64,000 nucleotides of DNA from Alternaria dauci (GCF_042100115.1 NC_091281.1:744001-808000), one strand, 5' to 3'. Positions 21,455 to 34,517 are shown, numbered from the stretch's first letter. A program made the numbers and translations. The notes: generated by a model from the letters alone, not told the origin.

Positions 21455-24400
21455 CTGGGTCCTTCTTTGGTTGCAGAGAAAAACAGGTGCCAGGAGTGAG
21501 TCTTGTATGGTATTCTTGACGCGTTTTCCGTCCAGAGGCGTTATTCGCTTGTCCATGGCTTGAGTTTTATTGTAGATATCCCATACCCTTGTAATGGACA
21601 ATTCTGATAGACCAAGACGGTTGATTTCGTCCACTGTTGTTACTGGATTTTTTACAAATGCTCAAGTTGGAAGTTCTGGTCCGCACATGGATGCGCGCCC
21701 TGTTCGGCTGAAATCACGAAGAAGGCACTACGAATCAACTCAATTTGGTTCACAGGCCATGTCAGGCTATATTGTATGCACCAAGTCGAAACGGTAGTGA
21801 TTACACGACAACGTGAGAGAAGGAGTGGGCAGCAGCGACACCATAACAGACAAGGTGACTACAAATTAGTCTTTGTGGTGTGCGTATGGGCTGAGGTAAA
21901 TAGTCTGGAATGTTCCAGTCATATTGTATACTCATTAGTAACCATTATTGGTGCTCAGTGAAAGAAATCCTGAGAAGTTGCTACTATCGTCATATTACGA
22001 CATCGATACCAGAAAACAGAACTTAGCTTGTCGAGTATGTTTATTCAACAGGGCATGTAACTGTATAAAGATTTGTCTCGTGTAGCTGTTCAGCATTAGC
22101 TGAGTATTGCTACAACTTCATCTTTACCTCTCCCTGGATTCTTTATATAGTTGTACTTACTCATCTTTTCATGGAGAAGAATCACACCTGATTCATCGAA
22201 CATCATCTTGCCGCGTCCGAGTCCAGTCAATTCGTCCTCTTCTTCGAAAGGGAAAGTAGACAACAGGACAAAAGAAACCCAGGACCAGCTGAGACCCCCA
22301 AAAATCTCCTCTTACACCGCTCAGTATTCGCTACTTTGTCGGCAGTCTCCAACACCCAATGATATCCATTGGCTTTGTCCCACTTGAACCATACAGTGAA
22401 GACCTCATCGGCTTTCGAATCCGAGCTTTACAACGGTGATGTTGGTTACGAAGAACTAGTACTCTGTAAGCGCCCCAGCTAAGGTGATCCATGATCCTGT
22501 AGACGGCTCGTATGCCCCCCGGCTCTAGGCCTACCGTTCAGTCCATCCGTTAGCTCGCATGTAAGAGTGCATGTTAAGCACGTCAATAAGACACGGCTTG
22601 TGTGTGAGTCGCAATGCATAATCACATCTATACGCAAGGGTTGTGTAGCCAGGGAGTTCTAGGATGGTCTAGAAGTGTCATGGCAACCAGAAGATTGAAG
22701 TTCTACTTCCAAAAAGAGATATATGCATATCCACTTACCCGTGTTCAAGCTCTGCGTTATCCATTGGTGTATAGGGAATGTATATTATTGCATAATCGAA
22801 CAGATCCTTCAAGCAACCGAATCACGAGGGCACGATACTGGTGAAAAAAAATTACGAAACCCAAGTTCGTACCAAGGGAAGCTGACGACTGCTTACGTGT
22901 TCCGCCCTATGTCACTCTTACACTTACTCGGGGTACGATAGCCGTTTACAACTAGCTTGTCCACATTGCCATGATGCGTTAGACATATTACCCTGTTGGT
23001 GCACAAATAGATCACTGCCGTTATCGTGGAGACGGGAAATTGTGATGGTGGAGTAAGAAATGCAGGGTCTCTTGCTAGTCAGCGGTATGCACAATGATAC
23101 GGCATTCTTCTCCGTGACCACTCCTGAACTAGGGGGATATTACCAGAATGAACACGGCAGATGAGTTGGTAAAACCGTTGGACGACATGTGGGTTCGTGG
23201 ATACGTTAACAGTTAGCTGCCGGTAATGGACATGCCGAGTCAGAATGCATGTCTTGGAGCGTTCAAAAGTGGGAGACTATGACATATGAACTTACCCTCT
23301 TGTTGCAGCAATAAAACATCAAACGTTGGAAGTGGACCCTCCGGGTAGCAAAGAACCCAGTTCAGGAATTAGGCGAACGAACGCGTAAGTTTCTCGATTG
23401 TGCGTTAGTATACCGCAGGTTGTGATGGTGGAGTACGACGAGTCAAAACACCGAGATGGCTGCAAGTGAAGGAGGTTAGGGCGCAGTGCGATGCGATGCG
23501 ACGCGATGTGATATGACTGGAGACGTGATACGAAGGAAATGTCCGATGTCCTTGTTGTAGCTCTCTCGCTTATGCCGGTCATAATGTCCGTGACTGCGAG
23601 TGGGTCTTCCTCGGTAGTGTTGCTCGGTGAAATGAGGTCACACACAGATTGTGAAGATGTGGCTGCGTGGCTCTGCAATTTAGAGCGGCTGTCGATATTC
23701 GCCTCAGTTACTCTGGGCAAAAGTTTGCAGGTTGTGGATCATGAATTGGTGATGCATGTTTCACGTCAATATCCGCGATTCCATGAGTCGTAGTCGCATC
23801 ATATGACGGGCTGACAGCGGACGCCTGGATCGCTACCAGTTGAAATGCTTTGTGGTGGAGATGTGCATCTGGCTAATGATCTAGGCACGACATTAAACGA
23901 ACAATGCCATGCAAACCAGAAACGGACCTCTTCCGACATGCATCATGACAATGTCCAGAGGGTCCAAAGGTGGCGTAATTGATCTGGGAGAACCACAGCC
24001 CAGTGTTGTTGGGGAGGAAGGATTGGAGATCTTCATGAAGCATAGATGCGGCTGCGGAGAGCCGCCCCGCGCGAATGTGAACCTTGATTAGAGTCGAGTC
24101 GGGAATCGGTACATTACACACGGTAGACCGCGGAGTTCTGGGTGGGATCCTCATGCCGCCCAGTGCTATGAAGGGGTTGAGCACAAAAGCAAGGGGTTCA
24201 ACAACCAGTTCCCACGTGGATGATCTCTCCGTTGTAGCTTTGGCGGGGAGGCGGGATAACCTAGTGCACTCTGTCACCAGGCAGAGGTGTGCCACGGTTA
24301 CTCGGCAACGGTCGACGCCTCGCGGACAACGACTCCGGACGAGCTGACCAATGAGAAAGCTTAGCGCTGGAGTTTGAGTAACAGACCCTCATTCCGGAAC

Positions 24401-26771
24401 CTGCTCCCCGCTTCTTGAGGGGTCGTTGTCAAGTGTTTGAGGACCCTGTAATCAGCGGCTTTTTGTTTGGAGCACAACACGGCAAATATCGATATAGGGC
24501 GTAGAAGCTACTGTAAGCTAAGATTTCAAGTTTTCGCCTGCCGTAGATCGAACGTGGACATCTGAGCGAACACGGCCTGCTAGGTTCGGCTATCAACCTA
24601 CGAAAACACGGCTCCTACAGGAGGCCGAATATCTTCGGAAACACTAACGCTGTGGAATAAGTGGTTGCGAACCGTGTCGCTTAACAGTTTCCCATGACGC
24701 ATTCTCATATTGTAGATCGCCTGACTTGTCCTGCCGAGCATGGGATTCAACGATTTCTGCATCGTACGTGTTTGTGTACAACCTTGCGGTTAGAGCGGGG
24801 ACAGCATTGCGGCTATTACACGAATCGAAGTCGACGGAGAACATTCAAGGGGTCCATTCTTGGGATCAGGGACAGGAAGGACGGAAAGCTGTAGCTGAAG
24901 GAAGCTGGGCGTGGCGTGACTGGGTAGGAACATGTCTCCATCGATCCATGCAGCCGGGGTGTTCCCAATTACGGCAGCAGGCCTTGCAAGGGAGGCGGAA
25001 GTGTACGCCGCGCTGACATTCCGCACCTGTAGTCGTAATGGATGCGACTGGAGGCAAGCCCGTACCGATGTGCTAGCCAGAGATGAATAGCCGTGGGCAG
25101 AATCATTCGGTATTGATAGAGCGCCGTGTATGGGTTCTTAGTTAGGGAATCTGTCGAGCGCCTGCAAGCAGGCTTAGCGTCAACCGTGAAAATTCCGCAA
25201 TGGAGGAGGGTCCACCACTTCTCATTCGACACATGGCAGACGGCATGCTAACGGATACCCAGTGGGGTATGTGGTAGATTTCAGCTTGCTTAGGAGACGG
25301 TGTTTACCCGGATTTAAGGCGGGTTGCACTTGTTTGGCGACAATGGTTCACGATGATGGTGCATCGGGATCGAGATCGTTCGCAGTAATTGCTAGTGTTG
25401 ATGGGCAAGTTGGCGCGACTTTTGTGTTTGGATTGCAGATAAAAGAAAAGACGAGGATGCAAGGGCAGTTTGAGGTGCAATAGGTATTGGTATTGTGGGG
25501 GGCCGAGGCCGCAAGGCGTTGAAGCTTTCGCGCTTGGGAAAGCGCCATCAACACATTCCGCAGGGACTTTGAGTGGGCGCGCTGGAGGGGGCCAATGACG
25601 GGAGACGCATTCTGGGCAGTGGTATACGAAGAAGATTGCTCGAGGGACGGTGTGTCGCAAAAGCAATTTGACTTTGTATGAGCACTGGCAGCAGAGCGTC
25701 AAGTGCCAGATTGACAGAGCAAAAGCAGCAGTGACATGGACCAGGTTTGCTGGACCATGGAACATTTCAGGAGCATCTATGGGTTAAGACGAGGCTGACA
25801 GTGGTTAAGACGGCCTTCCATCTCGATCTAGCAGATGGTGAGAGCGGGACGATCAGGAGCACCGAAGCTCTGGTCCACGTGGCTGCTTGGCGCCCTTGCT
25901 GAAGTGCTGAACTGGCGAAGCAAAAGGATAGGCATTGGTTAGAGGGTAGTCGCAATATTGGGCATGGTGTCGACTATCGAGCATGGCCGGTGTGCGCTCC
26001 ACCTGGCTGGCACATGTGGCTGTACGCCGATCTCGCCGTTTGAAAAATTTGGTAAGAATGGTTGCGGGCAGGGAGTCGGATATCGTGAGCTTCCCAATTA
26101 GGCAGGGCGGCAGTAGCGACGGGTGCCGCATGCGCGGCGTGCGGTATGGGGCAGAGTGACATCAGCGTTTGTAAGAGCAGATGGAGGCCGGGTCAATCGG
26201 CGGCGTGAAGGGGGAGTCGAGCGGGCCCTGCATAAAACGACGATGGGCTTTGGGGCTTGGGGAGAAAGTGATCGCGATCAGGATGTTAAAAAAGGACCGG
26301 ATGGGTGAGGGCCGCGCAAAGTGAAAAGCAACGAGGCGGGCTAAGGTGGGAAGATCAGGTCGATGGGGTGCAAAATCACGATGGAGGAACTCGGTCAGTG
26401 CTGCGTGGCTGCCGTTTCGAGGGCGGCGGCCAAGTCAGGAGTCTGGCCAGAGGAGTCTATGGGGCTTTTGGCGCTAAACAGAGCGCCAGGGGCTGTGGCT
26501 GGAGACGAGGGCAGGCGGCAGCACGACGTCATCGGAACGCGCACAGTGACCGATCCCCACCAGCTGTCCCGATCACTGTTCAACGTCGAGTGGGGGCGCT
26601 AGTGCTAACGCGGGTAGAGCAGAACGGCGGACAGGGATCGACTAGCGGACAAGACCCTGATTTTGTATTACATCAGACCTAGCGACGTTATGCCGGCGCG
26701 TCGTTTTTCGAGTACCGAGTGCGCCTCTAGATGGGGGGACGCTGACCCTGGGCACGTTGGAAGCCTGCCCG

Positions 26772-26772
<1 letters not shown>

Positions 26773-26802
<30 letters not shown>
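26773..26802. repeat. (TG)15 microsatellite
   Basis: Thirty bases of uninterrupted TG dinucleotide in the upstream region of the C2H2 gene. Directly visible; potentially length-variable between strains. Confidence 0.95.
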
Positions 26803-26803
<1 letters not shown>

Positions 26804-26849
26804 CAGCCCGTCAGATGCGCGTATGGTATACATGGCAGCAGTTGATGGC

Positions 26850-26893
26850 CATGGTGATGATACTGATGATGATTATTATTATGATGATGATGA
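26850..26893. repeat. GAT/ATT trinucleotide-rich tract
   Basis: Imperfect GAT and ATT triplets 50 bp downstream of the TG tract, followed by an ACA-rich stretch at about 26915-26930. Simple-sequence DNA in a noncoding region. Confidence 0.8.
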
Positions 26894-27810
26894 CCGCGGC
26901 ATCTCAAGCGCGCTACAACACAACAACACAACACGCCGCATTGCACGATTTAGAGTTGGGCTACATTGCTATGCCACCCTGCGCGACAACAACGTCAAAC
27001 AAAACAACTGACTCTTTGACGCCGACAAGCACCGGAAGTAGGCCGACGGAGGTGTGAGCTGGCACAGGGCCTGTTTCTTGCCATTGGCGCCCGAAGGTCG
27101 CAGAGTTCCTTGAAACTGCCCTCACGATCACGAACGATCGCGATCTCTCCTGGTTGGCGCGGACTACCTGGACAGCCCAATCTTGCGTCGCTTTTCTTTT
27201 TTGCTACTGCACTCATGGCTGCTCCCCCAGCACCCATGTCGATTGCAGGACCGCACAAGCTTCGTCCCAACTGCAATCACCCACTGGGGGGTGGGAGTGG
27301 GCGCCCGCGGTCGTCTGTTCCGCCCTGCCATGTACTGATGCCGCTTCCTGGTCGCTCTTCCTTCCACTAAGTAGCGCATCGTCTCGCGACGACTGATCGC
27401 CGGGGCCCCTGCCACTGCACTGCGGCGCTAGCGTCTTAGGGCGGACTGCACTTTCCCATCTCCACGCATGCAATTCTCAGTCCCTGATAGTGCCCTGATC
27501 CTGGGACCTGAGAACCCTGTGCTTCTGCCCTGCTTGTGCCTTGCCCAATATAACTTGCTCCCAGTCCCGCATCTCTCGTGTGGTGCTCCAGTAAGCTCAC
27601 TCCCAAATCACTCACGACAACCTCTCCCCCCTCACCCAAACAATCAGTCTCGCTGTCGTGTCGACGTCACCAGCCCGACTGCTCCCACATCACCCTCACA
27701 TCACTCTGTATAAAGCGCCTCAACCACCCAGCCTTCACTCTCACGTGCTTGCGCTGCGCTCCTACTGCGAATTTTGGTCGCATTCCCCCACTGGCACGTG
27801 TTTGCTCAAA

Positions 27811-28737
27811 ATGGACGCCTTGTCCGGCAAGAACTCGACAGGTCGCAGAGTGTCATTGCTAAACGACGGCCCGGCGCCTCCTCCTCAACTTGTCCGACTT
27901 CCCTCCATCACTCCTTCCCTCCAGTCCCGGACCTCCAGCTACTCCTCTTCTCCCCAGCCCTCACCACCTCGCCTCGTCCGCAGCGACTCGTCAGACTCCA
28001 ACATGCAGACGCCCTCGCCCATTACCCCAGACTTTGCCTACGAGCCTGGCATGGACTCGCCCGTCTTCTCCCAGAATGGCTTCTTCCATCCCCAGAAGGA
28101 TCTCGGCTTCCCCATGCACCACCAGTCTGGCCCTCTACCTTACCACCCCAGCGCCTCGCAGGCTGGCTACTTCAGGCCCGAGCAGCTGTCTGAGCAACAC
28201 CAGGACCCCAACGCCCTGAATGCGCGACCCAAGAAGAACAGCTACCCTTGCCCCATGGCTAAGCAGTTCCAGTGCAACGACTTCTTCACCACCTCGGGCC
28301 ACGCCGCCCGCCACGCCAAGAAGCACACTGGCAAAAAGGATGCCTTTTGCCCAGAGTGCAACAAGGCCTTTACCCGCAAGGACAACATGGAGCAGCATCG
28401 CCGCACTCACCAAAGTGGCCGTAATGCAGCCAAGGGCGCAGACCGCGACGTCAAGAAGGCCAAACACCAGGCCAAGCGACCCAAGCCGGCACCCCTCCAG
28501 TCGACGATGCCCTCTTTGTCATCGCTTTCCATGGTTGACCCCTCGCTTCCCCTCAGCCCCTCCGGCTTCTCCATGGCGCCGGCTGTGCAGTCGACCGATG
28601 CCTTCATCGACTTTTCTCCCAGCTCCCGGTACCCCGACCCCGTCAACTACAGCTACAACCCCGCCGCCACCCAGTACGGCGGCTTGGACGCGCTCGCCAT
28701 AGCTGCAAGCGGCGAGAAGCGCAAGTTTGAGTCATAG
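27811..28737 (+). CDS. C2H2 zinc-finger transcription factor
   Basis: A single exon of 308 aa; 27811 is the only ATG before the conserved part. The first 140 residues are Ser/Pro-rich and probably disordered (PSPPRLVRSDSSDS, QTPSPITPDF). Two zinc fingers follow. Finger 1, about 147-172, has an unusual C-x7-C spacing (Cys147, Cys155) before His168 and His172. Finger 2, about 180-200, is canonical C-x2-C-x12-H-x3-H with the linker HTGKKDAF between them. A basic stretch (KKAKHQAKRPKP) follows, likely a nuclear signal, then a Ser/Pro/Tyr-rich tail. It belongs to an ascomycete family of two-finger regulators, but I cannot name the orthologue. It is the sole gene in an 11-kb interval, an isolation often seen for developmental or stress regulators (inference). 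Confidence 0.88.
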   Translation: MDALSGKNSTGRRVSLLNDGPAPPPQLVRLPSITPSLQSRTSSYSSSPQPSPPRLVRSDSSDSNMQTPSPITPDFAYEPGMDSPVFSQNGFFHPQKDLGFPMHHQSGPLPYHPSASQAGYFRPEQLSEQHQDPNALNARPKKNSYPCPMAKQFQCNDFFTTSGHAARHAKKHTGKKDAFCPECNKAFTRKDNMEQHRRTHQSGRNAAKGADRDVKKAKHQAKRPKPAPLQSTMPSLSSLSMVDPSLPLSPSGFSMAPAVQSTDAFIDFSPSSRYPDPVNYSYNPAATQYGGLDALAIAASGEKRKFES

Positions 28738-31700
28738 TTGGTTGATTAATACTTCACTTTTACGGTTCATCCGATCAAATCTCTGATCACTACTTCGGTC
28801 TGCTACACCAGACCACCGGATTTCTGGAGCTAGGCGCTTACGGCTACGACGACGACATCACGGAGTCCAAAAAGTCCGACGGAATAATAGACACATGCCG
28901 CCATGGCTACGAACGGAACTGGGCGTTTGGGAGTGGTGCGCATCGTCGCACGCTTTTCTTTTCCTTTCTTTTTTTCTTCATTGTACATACTATCGGCCGC
29001 ATTTACTTCGGTACATGGGCTGATTACAGCCAGTTTCCTTGTGCCTTGTCACTAGCTCGTCACCATTGGGCAGTGCAGGTGGAGCATGACATTCAAATAT
29101 AGGGATTTGCGCCCGGAATCGGCAACATGGATACCCGCCCTTACTAAAGGTGCATCGACCTTTGATTTTCTTAATGGCAACATAATGCAAGTCTGCGGTC
29201 TTGCAAAACAAAAACAATCTAAAGAATCATTACACACTTGTCTGAGCAATGTGCAAAGTTCGCCTGTGTGATGCGCCTGCGTGACTTGAATGGTAGGCGC
29301 GAACCATGGAAAGCGCAGCCGATCTCCAATTTCTCCCAGGCGCACAAGACTTGTTGTGGCTTTCCACATGCAATGGTGACGACAGGAAACGGTCGCGAAC
29401 TGTGGATTGGACCCCCGCCGTCAAGGCATAGCTTGTGCCAAACGCACTATTGCCCGCTTTTCAACCATGGTACGATTGCTTACCCAGCCATACTAGCTGG
29501 CAGAACCACCTGCAAAGCTTATCCCAGGATCTCGTTTCCCTTATGCTCCGCGGCGCCTAGTCAGCTGGGCGTCGTCCAACAGCGGCTCCTCAACCTTTTC
29601 ACAGCTGCGAAAACATCGGTCGTCGACGCGCTAATGACCCACTAATGAAGGCTTTCGCAACGCTGATGACCCTGCAGATCCTGTTTGAGGTTAGACTCGA
29701 ACTTTGACGATCTGCACACGAACCCTCAGCCCGGATACCCCGAATCGGAAGGACGCTCCTCCACATGTCACCATTGGCTCGGGAATTGTCGCAGACAAAC
29801 TCTATCCAAACAACAGGTCACTTTCCGGGGACTTTATTCCCAACATCCTGAGGAGTCATGTCCTTGGCTTTGAGGGGACCTGTTCGACTCGGCTTTCGGT
29901 GTCGCGAGCCCTCCAGCATGGCAAACGGCCCTCAGGGTTGCGACTTCCGCCTTGGGAGGTCCCCACATCCGACTTGACGCCGCATCGCGCTTTTCATGCC
30001 TGCATCAACACTCGGCTCACCTGCCAGCCTCTCAGCATCGCAATCTGTGCGTGGCGGACATACAGACCCATTTGGTGTGCACATGCTCCGAATGACATCA
30101 CAGCCGCATCAGCAGCAATCCTTTGCCATTTCTTTTTGCATCGTTCCATGTTTCGTACTAAGCATCTTCGGTGGTGCATACGGAAGTTTGCGGATCTGCG
30201 GTGAGCATATGCGACAGCAGAGGGCATTCCCTCAGAACCATGTCGCCTGCAGCGATACGAAAAGAAATTGGGTTTCCAACTCGATGATCGATGTTGTGGC
30301 TGGTTGTGTTTTGAGTTCAACGCGGATCTTCTGGATAGCTGCGAAAAACCTGGGACCGAGCTCGGTGTCACTATAAGCTTCCGCTGTCCTCGTCCGTGCC
30401 CTGCCGCTGCAAGACGGGATACTCGTTCCACGATTTCCAACTGTGCGATAAGGTTCGTCGCAATGTCACCTCTCGCGCTGTCGAATGTAGCGGTACGCTA
30501 CGGCTATACAATACAACGACAAGGTTTGCCTCTCCATCAATCAGATTCAGCTTCTTCAACTATTCGGTCACCTTCTGCCTAATATTCACTTTTGTTCGTA
30601 GTTGTACCATGGCAGTTGCCGCGATTGTTTATGCATGTCAGCAAATCATTCGATCTCATCCTACTGCATTTATCACGGTCCTTTCGTACTCGCAAATCTA
30701 TGCTATCGCCCCGTATGGTCACGCAACAGCCACGCATTCGCTAAACACCGCATTTTCGTAAAGTCGTACCACCCGACTCGCTACCCCCCAACACGCCTCA
30801 CTAAACCCTTGTGGTACATACTCACCCATGTCTTCCTGTCTCCAGGTACTCGCACGACAGGGCGCCCTTGAAACAGCCCTACAGCCCATGTCTTGTCCCC
30901 GCACGACCTTGGGCGCAAAGGGCAGCGTTGGATTGGGCCGAACCTGCTGCAGGATAAGACGGGATGCAGTGACTGTCAAGGTCGTGAGACGTTCGTTTAT
31001 CTGCCTGCAGATCCCGAGATGAGTGAGACAGCATGGTCTGGCGAGTTTTGTGGGGAGCGGTACACTCGGGTCTTGTGATGTTGTGCATGTTGTACAGCGG
31101 GCTTATATGCAAGCCTCACATTTGCTGTATATCTGGGGAGGGGATACTGGCTGTGTTGCCGCACTCCCCGCTCGCTGTCTACTGGCTCGTGGAAGATGAG
31201 GAGGCGTCCGTTGAGATGGGGTCGCTCAAGATGAATCAGGGTAGGCTGGAGCTGGGAAAGAGCATATTCGATCCAATTGCTACTAGCAAGCAGCGACATG
31301 GATAGACTTTGCATCCCCTGCTTTTCCTTCTCTACGCTACATGCAACGTCATGTCTCTTCTCTTCCCCGGTTTCTCTTTGACACGCCCATCAGACAGGAC
31401 GTTGTAAGAACCCAGACTGTCGGCTCTAACAACAGTCGCACCAGATGAACGCCATGTGCCCACGTCACACATAAATTGTGGGCGGGAGAAAAGGCCTTGT
31501 TCCACGTTGTGCAGTCTCACAACACAAAAATGCCCTCTTCCTTCTGCAAGCCCTGCATAGTATCTCGCTGGGGGGGTTCTTTGTCCTGTCTACATTGATA
31601 GCATGTCGCTGTAAGCAAACCTTCTAGGTTCAAGGTAAAGATGATAAGAAATACACTGGACCAGTACTTGAAGAGGTGATGATAAGCACATGTCCATATG

Positions 31701-32892
31701 GTACAAAAGGACGAGTACGAATATAAACAACTCCATTATCAAATAAACAACTTTTTCCCGTACGTACAACGACTATGTCAAACCCTGCCAAGTGCATAAA
31801 TCTAGACCCTTATCTCAACAGAACCCAGCAGTGAAGCATTCACAAACCTGTCATTCCTCGAATCGATCTTACAATCTGCAAGTCACGGAGTGTCCTGGCC
31901 TGCAAGCCAGGACCTGGACGGGGACTCGATCCGTGTCGCTGTTGCTACTATATGGCTACATCTTCACACAAGCCATGTCGCGCCCAGGGGATATGTCCAT
32001 TCGTGGGGCACGATATTATACGTGGGTCACGACACATCACAGCATATATATTCGAGGATACAATGTAAGACCAGGTGTAGCTAAATATTTAGCGTGTTTC
32101 TGGTCTTCCCTCTTTGATCAATCGAGTTCGGTAACAGATCCTTCACCATGCTGCATAACATTACCTTGAAGTGAATCACTCTGTCCAGACTTTCCCAAGA
32201 CATTGACACGAAAAGGCCTTGGTCCACGCCTATAGGCCAACCAGATCGCGTGGAAAAAGCGAGCACACAAGTATCACTGAAATCAGTTCTGCCAAAGGCA
32301 TACAGAACAGATACTGGATTTGTATTACACACTACGCATGCATCGCGCTGACAACTGACAGGTGTAACTAATTATACCCTCTTCTACATGGCGAATTATC
32401 GTCTCGGTACCCTTCTTTGTCTCCCCTGCATGCACTGTTGTGTAACCTTCGCTTCCCGACTCTCATCTCTTCCGGTAAAACAAGCGCATCCCCGCGCGTT
32501 GTAACCAAGACAGCAATGACAACGTGAGGGTATAATGAAGCCATGGTGGCGAGAGAACACAATGTGGTGGTAAAACAACCAATTTGTACGTGTCGAACTA
32601 GTTTTGGCGTCGATATGCGTGTGTGGAAAAGAGCTCAGTACGCATGCCTGTGCAAAAGTCGTGTTGTTATGCGAAACACTGACACCGCGTCTCGCTGCGG
32701 TCCATCAACGAATGCACGTCGCCCGCAATCCCCTCAACAACATGTCTCTTCGTCGTCTTACATGTAAGTGCCCGCATCTCTTTCCGACATGAAGCAGAAG
32801 TCTAGAGACGAGGCCGCCTATCGTGCAAGGTGAAGGCCCAACCATTTCATCGTAGATGGCGTCGGGTATCTTTGCATTGTTGGTTGCGTTTC
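28738..32892. other. 4.2-kb region without a supported gene
   Basis: 3' flank of the C2H2 gene (T-rich at 28950-28980) and of the convergent GPN1 gene. Frames up to ~166 codons overlap on both strands without family features. No RNA gene or repeat recognised. Confidence 0.5.
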
Positions 32893-34215
32893 TCATGAGA
32901 ATTTTGCCATGTTGACGTATCGTGCGAAGCTATGATCCTCGTTCTGGTCGACCCCGCGATCCTGGACAGCCTGCCTGTATCGCTCCTTCAGGCCGTTCTC
33001 TGGGTCATCTGAGTCCATCTCATCCTCGTAGTCTAGGTCTTCCACCATGCCGGCTTCGTCTGAGTTTTCCGCATCGCTAACCGTCTCTGGCTCTTCTTTT
33101 CGCGTCTTGCTCTTTGGTTTTGTGCCCGCGCCTCCAACCTTCATGTCCTTCATCATCTTGTCCAACTCACGCTCACGTGTTGCCTTCTTTTCTTGTTCCC
33201 TCTCCGCCCGACGTCGCTCAAGCTCGGGTTTGTAATCGCGCTCAAACTCTTCCTTCTTCTCCTGCACACCCTTGAAGAATTCATCCATTCCGTCTCCGGT
33301 CATAGCACTGACACCAACAACACTGAGGTGCTTGTAGAATTCCTCGAGAACCAGTGACATGCTGTTCAGTAGACTACCCATGTATCCACTTCCTCCACCC
33401 ACGCCTTCGCCGCCAAAGCTACCTCCCTCTTCCTCGTTACGCAGGGCGGCCTGGAAGGCCTCAAAGTCGGTCATCCAATCTTTGGCGAATTGGGCATCTT
33501 GCGCGTCGGTCTTGTTGAAGACAAGGATCATGGGCAGCTTTGTCTTGTAGAGAATGGAGCAGGCGTAAAGCATGTTGGACATGAAGGTGCTTGTGCTGGT
33601 TGTGCGCGGTGTGTCGATAATGTATGCGATGACAGTGGGAAATGTGCTGGCTAAACTTGAGAGTAGAATCTCACCACTTGCCGACCAAACAAAGACCTCG
33701 ATCTGTCCTGGCGTGTCCACTAGGATGTGCTTGACTTGTGGTTGTTGAGCTGGTGCTGTTTGCTTGTCCTTGCCTCCACTCGTCATGAAGTCGACCGTGC
33801 TCTGCTCTGGCTCCTTTGCTGGCGGCGGCGGCTGTGTTCGCTTTTCCAGCAGACCAATGACCTGGTCGATCTTTGTGCTGAACAAGTTCAAGCTTGTCAA
33901 GATGCCGCCGTTGGGTCCTAGGTTGAACTGCTTCATAACCTCCTTGTAGTTGACGCTGTCTCTAATGTCGATGTTGGGCGTGAATGGGACATGGTGAACG
34001 GCAGGGTCGAGGTTGATAATGTACGGCGGAGTCGGAGATGACTTGGAGACGGAGGGTTCACTTTGGGTTGGATCGGGGTGGGTGTAGAGGTGTGAGACAA
34101 GACGCTGCATGAAAGTTGTCTTGCCACTGCCAGCCATGCCCACGCAGACTATCGAAACGGGTGTATTGGGGTTGGCGACAGGCGCCGAGCCCTCTGGAGC
34201 CTTTGCGGAGGACAT
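32893..34215 (-). CDS. NPA3: GPN-loop GTPase 1 (NPA3 family)
   Basis: A single exon of 440 aa, with the first ATG at 34213-34215 (the frame upstream is open only from a GTG). The GTPase features are clear: the P-loop GMAGSGKTT at 26-34, the family-defining GPN motif at 100-102 (NLGPNGG), DTPGQ as G3 and FNKTD as G4. The C-terminal third is a charged coiled coil ([21 protein letters not shown]) and an acidic tail ([13 protein letters not shown]). NPA3/GPN1 is needed for assembly and nuclear import of RNA polymerase II and shuttles between cytosol and nucleus. An insert rich in Pro and Gln ([10 protein letters not shown]...) lies between GPN and G3. It is divergent from the CWF19-like gene, 302 bp apart. 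Confidence 0.93.
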   Translation of the reverse strand: MSSAKAPEGSAPVANPNTPVSIVCVGMAGSGKTTFMQRLVSHLYTHPDPTQSEPSVSKSSPTPPYIINLDPAVHHVPFTPNIDIRDSVNYKEVMKQFNLGPNGGILTSLNLFSTKIDQVIGLLEKRTQPPPPAKEPEQSTVDFMTSGGKDKQTAPAQQPQVKHILVDTPGQIEVFVWSASGEILLSSLASTFPTVIAYIIDTPRTTSTSTFMSNMLYACSILYKTKLPMILVFNKTDAQDAQFAKDWMTDFEAFQAALRNEEEGGSFGGEGVGGGSGYMGSLLNSMSLVLEEFYKHLSVVGVSAMTGDGMDEFFKGVQEKKEEFERDYKPELERRRAEREQEKKATRERELDKMMKDMKVGGAGTKPKSKTRKEEPETVSDAENSDEAGMVEDLDYEDEMDSDDPENGLKERYRQAVQDRGVDQNEDHSFARYVNMAKFS

Positions 34216-34517
34216 TGCGGATGGCGTATGCGTATTTGGATGTGAACAGGGAGTGGAGGCCAGGGCAGGGAGGATTCGTGGCGGGATGGCGGCGGTAGAT
34301 GGAGAGTGCACTGGCGGTATCTTGCAATCAGCGTCAGGCAGAGCAACGTCGGTGAGTGTGGATTGTTTAGTTGGAGTCGTCCAGAAATTCTTAGGCGGGG
34401 CGGACACGCTAGGGAATCCGCCGCGGTGATGTCAGGCCCTAGCTCCGAATCTATCTCCAAACTTTCTTCACGCGCCTCGACCTTATCAACACCAATCGAC
34501 ATAAAACCGTCGCGAAC
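34216..34517. promoter_or_regulatory. Shared 302-bp promoter of GPN1 and the CWF19-like gene
   Basis: Head-to-head start codons with a short spacer. No specific motif recognised; co-expression of the two core genes is possible but not shown. Confidence 0.5.

Larger units (their letters stand above)
21455..27810. other. 6.4-kb region without a supported gene
   Basis: It holds the NOC1 3' flank and the long upstream region of the C2H2 gene. Small open frames on both strands carry no domain and no coherent splice partners. A 16-bp direct repeat (TTGTGATGGTGGAGTA) occurs at 23040-23055 and 23420-23435. The stretch 26300-27800 is GC-richer with simple repeats, and 27450-27800 is pyrimidine-rich, as in fungal transcript leaders. 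No tRNA, 5S rRNA or transposon recognised. Confidence 0.5.

Noticed and set aside
19466..21634. Two long minus-strand open frames (377 and 335 codons) opposite NOC1
   Set aside because: They mirror the codon usage of the NOC1 coding strand, consist of low-complexity leucine/valine-rich sequence and show no domain; the plus strand encodes a clear conserved protein.
23319..24295. Two minus-strand frames of 133 and 140 codons in the gene-free region
   Set aside because: No family features, no plausible introns linking them, poor start contexts.
29704..30440. Overlapping frames of 166 (plus) and 148 (minus) codons
   Set aside because: They lie on both strands of the same DNA, have no domains and biased composition; probably chance.
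34216..34407. 64-codon upstream extension of GPN1
   Set aside because: It starts only at GTG, is low-complexity and runs into the shared promoter; the ATG at 34215 fits the family N-terminus.
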